Source of the DNA: JANWXD01 sp037446115 | GTDB lineage: Bacteria > Acidobacteriota > Terriglobia > Bryobacterales > Bryobacteraceae | Length of the DNA stretch: 32,547 bases | Direction: 5' to 3' | NCBI GenBank assembly: GCA_037446115.1 | Contig: JBBIJF010000039.1 | Location: forward strand, 1-32,547 | In this document: positions 1 to 5,450 of the stretch, in pieces | Position numbering within the stretch: the first letter of the stretch is position 1 | How the letters are laid out: every line of letters begins with the position of its first letter | Made by a program: the position numbers and the translations under genes | The notes under the pieces: model-generated | Databases searched by the model: none | What the model was told of the DNA's origin: nothing | Seen by the model: the letters and a program-made list of their open reading frames with translations, nothing else

Positions 1-379
1 CCGCTTGATGCGTAAGTACCCTCGCTTGCGTTGCCGCGCCTGGCGGATCCGGAGGGCTAGCTCCGCGCGATCCAACTCCAGGATCGGCGCCAGGATGCCG
101 GCTGCCACATCTTCCGGAGGCGCCTGTCGCGGGTTGATGACCACTGCCTCGCGTGTCGTCGTGACGGCCAGCGGCACGCCGTTGCGATCGAAGATGGTTC
201 CGCGGGGTGCGCGGAGGGTGACGGTGTGCTCCTGCTGCTCCTGCGCCAGGGAGTGGTAGTGCTCATGCCGGACGACCTGAAGGTAAAACAGGCGTAACGT
301 CACCGCAGCCGCCCAGAGCAGACCCAACCAGCCGATGGCACGCAACCGGCCGCTCCCTTGGGGCTGGCTCCGGTTCACG
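1..379 (-). CDS. ftsI: Penicillin-binding protein (FtsI/PBP2 family), 5' end only
   Basis: N-terminal 126 residues of a class B penicillin-binding protein, cut by the left edge. A short basic cytoplasmic tail is followed by one membrane segment (about residues 11-27, IGWLGLLWAAAVTLRLF), then YLQVVRHEHYHSLAQEQ and the diagnostic RGTIFDRNGVPLA motif that opens the periplasmic dimerisation domain. The family cross-links septal peptidoglycan; the transpeptidase domain is outside the window. The GTG at 379 is the start because an in-frame TGA lies four codons upstream. It sits 68 bp after ftsL in the mraZ-rsmH-ftsL order, which favours FtsI over the elongation PBP2. The gene symbol rests on that context. 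Confidence 0.85.
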
Positions 380-447
380 TTCTCATCCCCTCACACCGTG
401 GCTGCAAAGATCCCGGCGAGCCGCGTCCCGCTCAGCGAATCAGAGCC

Positions 448-957
448 TTACCGCCTGCGAGGGGCAGCGCCGGTGCCCGGCCGGTACGCCAGCTCGTTGC
501 GGCCTTTCGGGTTCAGGTGCACGACCTGGGAAGGGGCGGGATCCACGAACTGCTGGATCCGCGCCAGCTCTTCCAGGCGGCGGGGATCGAGCAGCCGGGC
601 TTCGGCCAGATCCAGCGCTGCGCGCTCGGCCAGCAACGACTCGCGTTCCTGCCGCAGAGCCTCGATGCGGTAGCCCGCCAGCGTTTCCTCCACGCGAGGC
701 CACAGCGAGGCTGCGGCCAGCAGGGTCACCGCGGCCGTGACGGCGATCCACTGCCCGCAGCGCCGGCCGGCGTTCGGGTCCGGCTCTCGCACCAGACGCG
801 AGTTGTCAATCGCTTTGCGGAACAGCCAGACCTCTTCGTTGGGCAAAGGACGCAGTGCGTACGGATCCACTGCCGGTGGACCCGGGAGATGCCGCCGGGC
901 CGTCTCCCGCTGCGTGTCCCAGTCTGATTGAGCGTGCCAATTGGGTTGTGTTACCAT
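448..957 (-). CDS. ftsL: Cell division protein FtsL-like
   Basis: A 169-residue bitopic protein: a cytoplasmic N-terminus of about 65 residues, one membrane span (about 68-87, QWIAVTAAVTLLAAASLWP), then a charged heptad-like segment (EALRQERESLLAERAALDLAEARLL) typical of the FtsL/DivIC periplasmic coiled coil. FtsL joins FtsB and FtsQ to scaffold and activate the septal synthase FtsW-FtsI. FtsL proteins conserve little sequence, so the call rests on topology and on position between rsmH (22 bp upstream) and the PBP gene (68 bp downstream). It ends in a basic, Pro/Gly-rich tail. Confidence 0.82.
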   Translation of the reverse strand: MVTQPNWHAQSDWDTQRETARRHLPGPPAVDPYALRPLPNEEVWLFRKAIDNSRLVREPDPNAGRRCGQWIAVTAAVTLLAAASLWPRVEETLAGYRIEALRQERESLLAERAALDLAEARLLDPRRLEELARIQQFVDPAPSQVVHLNPKGRNELAYRPGTGAAPRRR

Positions 958-979
958 TGTGTATACGGCGCTCCCGTCT

Positions 980-1843
980 TCAAAGAAACTCCACGGCGCG
1001 CAGGCGAGCGCTGCGAGCTGCCGGATTGCTTCGCACCTCTTGCTCGGACGGCCGCACTACGTGCCGCGTGAGCACGCGAACCCGTCCTTGCCGCGCCAGA
1101 GCCTGAAAACCGTGCTTGACGCGGCGGTCTTCGAGCGACATAAACGAGATCACCACGGCACGGCCGCCGCTGCGGACCAGCCGCGGCATCAGTTCGAGCA
1201 GCTTCTCCAGTTCCCCCAGCTCGTCGTTGACCGCAATCCGCAAGGCCATGAAGGTTTGCGTGGCCGGATGCAGGCGCTTCGTCCGGGGCGCGACCCGCTC
1301 GATCACCCTGGCCAGTTCCAGCGTGGTGCGAATGGGCCGCGCCCGAACGATGGCTCCGGCTATCTTCCGCGACCTCCTTTCTTCGCCGAACCGGAAGATC
1401 AGGTCGGCGAGTGCCTTTTCGGCCATGGTGTTGACGATCTCGGCCGCCGTCCGCCCGTGGCTTCGATCCATGCGCATGTCGAGCGGTGCATCGGCCGAGA
1501 ACGAGAACCCTCGTTCCGGATCCGTCAGCTGGTAGAGCGAGGCGCCCAGATCGGCCACCAGCCCGTCTGCGCGCTCCACGCCGAAGGAGGCCAGCGCCTC
1601 GGCAAGTTCGGAGAAACGCCCGTGATGGAACCGTACCCGCCCGGCAAAGGGAGCCAGGTTCCGCCGGCAGATCTCCAGCGACTCGGCATCCCGGTCGTTG
1701 GCAATGACGAACCCCGAGGTCAGCCGCTCGGCGATCGCGGCCGTGTGCCCGCCCAGGCCGGCGGTCGCGTCCACGTAGATGCCTTCCGGGCGAATCGCCA
1801 GGTATTCCAAGACCTCTCCGAGCAGCACCGGAACGTGAAGCAT
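980..1843 (-). CDS. rsmH: 16S rRNA (cytosine-1402-N4)-methyltransferase RsmH
   Basis: 287 residues. RsmH (MraW) uses SAM to methylate N4 of C1402 in the 16S rRNA decoding centre. Family landmarks in order: HVPVLLGEVLEYL at the N-terminus, the SAM-binding DATAGLGGHTAAIAERL, LTDPERGFSF, PLDMRMD, FRFGEERRSRKIAGAI, RLHPATQTFMALRIAVND and the C-terminal SEQEVRSNPAARSARLRAVE. Two usually strict positions differ: the SFHSLEDR motif reads SFMSLEDR (His to Met), and DLGVSSPQ reads DLGASLYQ. Start ATG at 1843, 3 bp after the mraZ stop, so translation is probably coupled. A second ATG two codons upstream is in another frame. Confidence 0.96.
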   Translation of the reverse strand: MLHVPVLLGEVLEYLAIRPEGIYVDATAGLGGHTAAIAERLTSGFVIANDRDAESLEICRRNLAPFAGRVRFHHGRFSELAEALASFGVERADGLVADLGASLYQLTDPERGFSFSADAPLDMRMDRSHGRTAAEIVNTMAEKALADLIFRFGEERRSRKIAGAIVRARPIRTTLELARVIERVAPRTKRLHPATQTFMALRIAVNDELGELEKLLELMPRLVRSGGRAVVISFMSLEDRRVKHGFQALARQGRVRVLTRHVVRPSEQEVRSNPAARSARLRAVEFL

Positions 1844-1846
1844 GCA

Positions 1847-2335
1847 TCACTTCAGACCCTTTTCTTCGAGCCGCCGCACTTTCTCGAGCAGCCCTTCCTC
1901 TGCGCGCGCCTTCATAGCCGCATACACTTCGGCGCTATACAAATTGATACGGCCTTTGTACGGATGCAGGTAAACCTGCTGCGGCGTATCCAGCTTCAGG
2001 CGCCGTCGTAACTCCTGCGGCAGCAGCAGACGGCCTTCGCTGTCCATCTCGCTGTCGGCGCCCACGTCGTTGGCGATCAACGAAACGTGCTCGGCAATCT
2101 CCGGGTCCTCGCGGAACTCGTCGAAGAACCGCTCCACCTGGCGCCACGTCGAAAGCGGATAAATCCGACCCGTGCGATAATCGAAGCTCGTGATAAAGAC
2201 CTTGCGCTCTCCCAGACTGCTCAGGTACTGCTGCATTACCGAGGGCAGTTTCAGGCGCCCTTTGGCATCCACGCTGGCCTGGCGGATGCCCCGGGGCGGC
2301 TCGACTGGGACCGTGTTCTCGGGTGCTTCGGCCAA
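1847..2335 (-). CDS. mraZ: MraZ transcriptional regulator of the dcw cluster
   Basis: 162 residues with the two tandem SpoVT/AbrB-like half-domains of MraZ: VDAKGRLKLP (about 21-30) and DSEGRLLLP (about 97-105). MraZ forms a ring and binds phased repeats upstream of its own gene to repress the division/cell-wall operon. The start is TTG at 2335: an in-frame stop lies three codons upstream, and a good ribosome site (AAAGGTGA) ends 6 nt before the TTG. Relative to typical MraZ it carries an N-terminal extension of roughly ten residues, rich in Glu and Pro. First gene of the mraZ-rsmH-ftsL-PBP operon. Confidence 0.95.
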   Translation of the reverse strand: MAEAPENTVPVEPPRGIRQASVDAKGRLKLPSVMQQYLSSLGERKVFITSFDYRTGRIYPLSTWRQVERFFDEFREDPEIAEHVSLIANDVGADSEMDSEGRLLLPQELRRRLKLDTPQQVYLHPYKGRINLYSAEVYAAMKARAEEGLLEKVRRLEEKGLK

Positions 2336-2364
2336 TTTCGGTCACCTTTAGCCACTATCGGCCA
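2330..2364 (-). promoter_or_regulatory. Four phased MraZ-box-like repeats
   Basis: Read on the minus strand, TGGCC, TGGCT, TGACC and TGGCC occur with exactly 10-bp spacing (plus-strand 5-mers starting at 2360, 2350, 2340 and 2330). This matches the architecture of known MraZ operators, which are TGGGN repeats separated by 5 bp. The last copy covers the TTG start of mraZ and the third overlaps its ribosome site, so binding could block initiation as well as transcription. The base sequence differs from the E. coli consensus at one position. Confidence 0.6.
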
Positions 2365-2370
2365 CACCCG

Positions 2371-2400
2371 ATTGTGGCATGAGAGCCACACCAAATGCAA
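2371..2400 (-). promoter_or_regulatory. Putative mraZ promoter
   Basis: Minus-strand TTGCAT (2395-2400) and CACAAT (2371-2376) are separated by 18 bp. An A-rich stretch (2401-2412), resembling an UP element, lies just upstream. Predicted transcription would start near 2364, directly before the phased MraZ-like repeats. An inverted repeat TGTGGC-N6-GCCACA (2373-2390) overlaps the -10 and spacer and may be a further operator. Confidence 0.5.
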
Positions 2401-2479
2401 GATTTTTCTTTTAGAACGGCAAAGGGTTACACCGAGGTTCTATATCTTGGGGGATAATCCGGAGGGCAACAACGGGTGG

Positions 2480-3310
2480 CTATGTCAGAGCGGCGATTTG
2501 CCGGGCCAGCTGCACGAAGCAAAGTACGGTCACTGCGGTTGCCCCATAAGCGGCGATGCGCCACATCCGTTCCCGAGTACTTCCTTCCAAGCCCGGCAGG
2601 CCGGCCAGCCACGCAGCGGCAAATCCTCCGGCAAGGCCGCCGACGTGAGCGGCATTGTCCACGTGCAGGCCGGGCAGCAGTCCGAACAAAAGGATGTAGA
2701 GGACCCAGCGCACGTACATGCCGCGCATGGCGCCGCCGATCGAAGCCGGGTAACGGACTCCCAGGGCGATCATGGCCCCGATCAGCCCCATCAGACCCGC
2801 AGAGGCGCCCACCGACAGGCCCGCAGACCAGAACGTGCTCGCCAGAAAACCGGTAACCGTAGCTGTGAAGTAGATGACGATAAAGCGGCGGGAGCCGTAG
2901 ATCTCTTCGACCTGCGCGCCCAAGTCGAACAGGATCCAAGTGTTCATCAAAATGTGCAGCACTCCTCCGTGCAGGAAACCCGCGGTTACCAGACGCCACC
3001 ATTCGCCGCCGAAAAGCACCGCCTCGCGGAGTTTGGCGCCGAAGGTATAGAGGGTGACCCCGTCAAGGCCCATGGCCGGTGAAGGATTGCCGCGTCGCAC
3101 GCTGTAGATGAAGGTGGCGGCGAACAACCCGAGGTTCACAACGAGGATCAGAAACGTCACGAAGCGCGTGCCTGGCACCAGGCCGCCGAGTAGATCGCTG
3201 GGGATCCGCGCTGCGGCCGGCGGACCGACCTCGGTTTCGCAGTAAGGGCACACGCGCTCGCGCGCGTCAATGAAGGCCCGGCAGTGGGGACACATCCGCC
3301 GCTTGCTCAC
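2480..3310 (-). CDS. Rhomboid family intramembrane serine protease with N-terminal zinc ribbon
   Basis: 276 residues. An N-terminal CPHC-x10-CPYC zinc ribbon (about 7-24) precedes a six-helix rhomboid core. Rhomboid landmarks are HGGVLHILMNTWILFDLG in helix 2, the catalytic serine in GASAGLMGLIGA (about 170), and the catalytic histidine in DNAAHVGGLAGG (about 222). Such proteases cleave single-pass membrane proteins within the bilayer; no substrate can be inferred. I chose GTG at 3310 because a TACAAT hexamer lies 7 bp upstream and the longer open frame (GTG at 3373) would read through that promoter and overlap the neighbouring gene's. ATG at 3295 is an alternative. It lies upstream of mraZ on the same strand with a separate promoter between. 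Confidence 0.9.
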   Translation of the reverse strand: MSKRRMCPHCRAFIDARERVCPYCETEVGPPAAARIPSDLLGGLVPGTRFVTFLILVVNLGLFAATFIYSVRRGNPSPAMGLDGVTLYTFGAKLREAVLFGGEWWRLVTAGFLHGGVLHILMNTWILFDLGAQVEEIYGSRRFIVIYFTATVTGFLASTFWSAGLSVGASAGLMGLIGAMIALGVRYPASIGGAMRGMYVRWVLYILLFGLLPGLHVDNAAHVGGLAGGFAAAWLAGLPGLEGSTRERMWRIAAYGATAVTVLCFVQLARQIAALT

Positions 3311-3316
3311 GCGACC

Positions 3317-3322
3317 ATTGTA
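3317..3322 (-). promoter_or_regulatory. Putative -10 element for the rhomboid gene
   Basis: Minus-strand TACAAT ends 6 nt before the chosen GTG start, so transcription would begin at or next to the start codon (leaderless mRNA). No well-spaced -35 is evident; a TTGTCC lies 22 bp upstream of the hexamer. Confidence 0.35.
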
Positions 3323-3379
3323 CCCGCACGGCTTTTCCGCCCGGGGACAATGGAGGCACGGCTCCGAGCGCACGCTTGG

Positions 3380-3385
3380 TACAAT
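3380..3385 (+). promoter_or_regulatory. Putative -10 element for the aldolase/microcompartment operon
   Basis: TACAAT lies 11 nt before the aldolase ATG (3397), giving a predicted leader of only a few bases and no Shine-Dalgarno sequence. It is the same hexamer as for the divergent rhomboid gene 58 bp away. No good -35 is visible. Confidence 0.4.
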
Positions 3386-3396
3386 CTTGGGTTCAG

Positions 3397-4170
3397 ATGA
3401 GCAAGACGGAGCGGGAACTCCGCCAGGATATCGTGGATGTGGGCCGGCTGGTCTGGCAGAAAGGCTGGGTGGCGGCCAACGACGGCAACATCTCGATCCG
3501 TCTGGATCCGGAGCGCGTGCTGTGCACCCCGACAGGCGTCAGCAAGGGGATGATGCATCCGGATGACCTCATCATCGTGGACATGCAGGGCAACAAGATC
3601 GAGGGGCGCAAGGAACGCACCTCGGAGATCGCCATGCATTTGACGATTTACAACCTGCGTCCGGACGTGCGTGCGGTGGTCCACGCGCATCCTCCCGTGG
3701 CCACCGGCTTTGCCGCAGCCGGGCGTCCTCTGACGCTGGCTCTGCTGCCGGAGGTCATCATCGGCCTGGGTTGCGTGCCGCTTGCCGAGTACGGCCTTCC
3801 GGGCACACCGGAGCTGACCGAACCCATGCTCCCTTACATTCCGAAGTACGATGCCATTTTGATGGCCAATCACGGGGCGGTCTGCTACGGCGAGGACGTC
3901 TACAAAGCCTATTTCCGCATGGAGACGGTCGAGCACTTTGCCCGGATTTCGCTCGTGGCGGAACTGCTCGGCGGGCCGAAAGTTTTGCCGCGGCAGGAGG
4001 TGCAGAAACTGTTTGAAGCGCGCGAGCGCTACGGCATCACCTCCCGGGCCGGCCTGGAGCCTTGGTGCCCGGTGCCGGCTGAGGAGGCCGCCCGGGGGGA
4101 AGAGCGCTTCGAGGTCACACGTTCGGAGCTGGTTGCCCTGGTGAATGAGGCGCTGAAAGCGCGGAGTTGA
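3397..4170 (+). CDS. Class II aldolase (fuculose/rhamnulose-phosphate aldolase type), microcompartment cargo candidate
   Basis: 257 residues of the class II aldolase/adducin fold. FucA-type metal and catalytic residues are present: Glu77 (TSEIAMH), His96 and His98 (VVHAHPP) and His159 (NHGAV), with substrate-loop motifs NDGNISIR (28-35) and TPTGVSKG (44-51). Known relatives split L-fuculose- or L-rhamnulose-1-phosphate into dihydroxyacetone phosphate and lactaldehyde. The catalytic domain ends near residue 220; a Pro/Glu linker then leads to an amphipathic helix, TRSELVALVNEALKARS (241-257), resembling microcompartment encapsulation peptides. ATG 3397 is preferred over an upstream TTG (3376) that would add seven residues across the promoter. 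It heads an operon with four shell genes, the BMC-H gene starting 50 bp downstream. The exact sugar substrate is not determined by sequence. Confidence 0.9.
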   Translation: MSKTERELRQDIVDVGRLVWQKGWVAANDGNISIRLDPERVLCTPTGVSKGMMHPDDLIIVDMQGNKIEGRKERTSEIAMHLTIYNLRPDVRAVVHAHPPVATGFAAAGRPLTLALLPEVIIGLGCVPLAEYGLPGTPELTEPMLPYIPKYDAILMANHGAVCYGEDVYKAYFRMETVEHFARISLVAELLGGPKVLPRQEVQKLFEARERYGITSRAGLEPWCPVPAEEAARGEERFEVTRSELVALVNEALKARS

Positions 4171-4220
4171 GTCCGGCGGAGGATTTCTCTGGAGATTTTT
4201 TGGGTGAAACTGGAGGCTGA

Positions 4221-4511
4221 ATGGGTGAAGCATTAGGAATGATTGAAACGCGCGGTCTGGTGGCCCTGATCGAGGCCTCCGACGCGATGGTGAAGGCAGC
4301 GAAGGTGACGCTGGTGGGCTGGGAAAAGATCGGCTCCGGATACGTCACGGCTCTGGTGCGCGGTGACGTGGCGGCCGTGCGCGCGGCCACGGATGCGGGA
4401 GCCGCGGCGGCTCGCCGCGTGGGCGAGCTCATCGCCGTGCATGTGATTCCGCGGCCGCACCCCAGTCTGGAGGACGTGCTGCCGATCGGCAAGAGTAATA
4501 CCGGAAAGTAG
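4221..4511 (+). CDS. BMC-H hexameric microcompartment shell protein (PduA/EutM type)
   Basis: 96 residues, a single BMC domain. Hallmarks are the N-terminal LGMIETRGLVALIEASDAM, the GWEKIGSGYVT segment (33-43) that supplies the hexamer pore loop (IGSG, the PduA-like small polar pore), DVAAVRAATDAGAAAA and the closing IPRPHPSLEDVLP. Such proteins tile shell facets and gate small polar metabolites. A GGAGG ribosome site lies just before the ATG. This is the only hexamer gene in the window, so facets would be built from one protein unless others are encoded elsewhere. Confidence 0.96.
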   Translation: MGEALGMIETRGLVALIEASDAMVKAAKVTLVGWEKIGSGYVTALVRGDVAAVRAATDAGAAAARRVGELIAVHVIPRPHPSLEDVLPIGKSNTGK

Positions 4512-4546
4512 GGAGCGCGCGGCGGGGCTCCCGCCGCCAGTCGCCT

Positions 4547-4819
4547 ATGCTGCTGGCTCGTGTAGTGGGCACGGTGGTCGCCACGCGGAAGGATCCGCGC
4601 CTTGAGGGTAAGAAGTTCCTGATCCTCAAGCCGGTGTCCCCGGAGGGCAAGGAGGAGTCCGGCTACGTGGTGGCCGTGGATACGGTCAGTGCCGGTTACC
4701 GGGAGCTGGTGCTGGCGGTTTCCGGCAGTTCGGCCCGCATGGCGGAAGGCTGCAAGGATCGCCCTGTGGACACGGCGATCGTGGGCATCGTGGACACCGT
4801 GAGTCTGGATCAAGGCTAG
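4547..4819 (+). CDS. BMC-P pentameric shell vertex protein (EutN/CcmL family), copy 1
   Basis: 90 residues covering the whole EutN/CcmL domain: the opening LLARVVGTVVATRKDPRLEG, the core KKFLILKPVSPEG, VVAVDTVSAGYRELVLAVSGSSARM and the closing DTAIVGIVDTVSLD. Pentamers of this family cap the twelve vertices of icosahedral microcompartments. Of the three copies here this one and the third (5106-5381) keep the standard AVDxV core. The residues SAGYREL replace the usual GAGxGExV. It follows the BMC-H gene by 35 bp. Confidence 0.94.
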   Translation: MLLARVVGTVVATRKDPRLEGKKFLILKPVSPEGKEESGYVVAVDTVSAGYRELVLAVSGSSARMAEGCKDRPVDTAIVGIVDTVSLDQG

Positions 4820-4830
4820 AGGCGGCGGGG

Positions 4831-5103
4831 ATGTTTCTGGGACGCGTGATCGGCCGAGTCTGGTCCACGGTGAAGAACGAGGCGCTCCACGGCCAGCGCC
4901 TCCTGGTGGTCCAGCCGGTGACTCCGGAGCTCCAACCCACAGGCAAGCCGCTCGTGTGCGCCGACTGCGTGGGCGCCGGCGCGGGCGAACTCGTCTACTG
5001 GTGCCGGGGCAGGGAATCGAGTTTCCCCTTCCTGCCTGCCGAAGTGCCCACCGACAACACCATCGTGGCCATCGTGGACGAGCTTCACGTCAAGCGGAGC
5101 TGA
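4831..5103 (+). CDS. BMC-P pentameric shell vertex protein, copy 2 (cysteine-bearing)
   Basis: 90 residues, EutN/CcmL family: FLGRVIGRVWSTVKNEALHG, LLVVQPVTPE, VGAGAGELVYWCRG and DNTIVAIVDELHV. It diverges clearly from its neighbours (RVWSTVKN in place of xVVATxKx). It contains Cys43, Cys46 and Cys58: the usual AVDxVGAG is CADCVGAG, a CxxC motif, with a third cysteine on the following strand. Copies 1 and 3 have few or no cysteines there, so this vertex protein may be redox-sensitive or bind metal; that is inference. Starts 11 bp after copy 1. Confidence 0.93.
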   Translation: MFLGRVIGRVWSTVKNEALHGQRLLVVQPVTPELQPTGKPLVCADCVGAGAGELVYWCRGRESSFPFLPAEVPTDNTIVAIVDELHVKRS

Positions 5104-5105
5104 GG

Positions 5106-5381
5106 ATGCTGATTGCCCGCGTCATCGGCGAGGTGGTCGCCACGCAGAAACACTCCAGCCATGAAGGGCGCAAGGCGCTGCTGGTGCAACCCTTGAATCT
5201 GGACGGCACGGACCGCGGCGATGCGGTGGTGGCTCTCGACGCCGTGGATGCGGGCGTGGGCGACCGCGTGCTGCTGGCCACGGAAGGTTTTAGCGCCATG
5301 ACCAGCGTGGACCGGCCCATGTCGCCCATTGATATGGCCGTGATCGGGATCATTGACCACGTGGAGCTGGTCGGCGGTTGA
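5106..5381 (+). CDS. BMC-P pentameric shell vertex protein, copy 3
   Basis: 91 residues, EutN/CcmL family: LIARVIGEVVATQKHSSHEG, ALLVQPLNLDG, VVALDAVDAGVGDRVLLATEGFSAM, and DMAVIGIIDHVELVGG. The ATG is 2 bp after the stop of copy 2, so the shell genes are tightly coupled. It is last in the operon; the next gene converges from the other strand 69 bp downstream. Three different BMC-P genes with one BMC-H is the arrangement known from planctomycete-type microcompartments that use a class II aldolase on deoxysugars. Confidence 0.94.
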   Translation: MLIARVIGEVVATQKHSSHEGRKALLVQPLNLDGTDRGDAVVALDAVDAGVGDRVLLATEGFSAMTSVDRPMSPIDMAVIGIIDHVELVGG

Positions 5382-5450
5382 GCCGGCCAAGGCCCTGCAA
5401 ACCTCGCCCCCGCGCGTGTTGCCGGCGGGCGCGGCGTTACCTGCCGGGGC

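Noticed and set aside
3311..3373. N-terminal extension of the rhomboid protein with extra cysteines (CLHC...C)
   Set aside because: It would require reading through a TACAAT next to the GTG at 3310, and the true zinc ribbon is complete without it.
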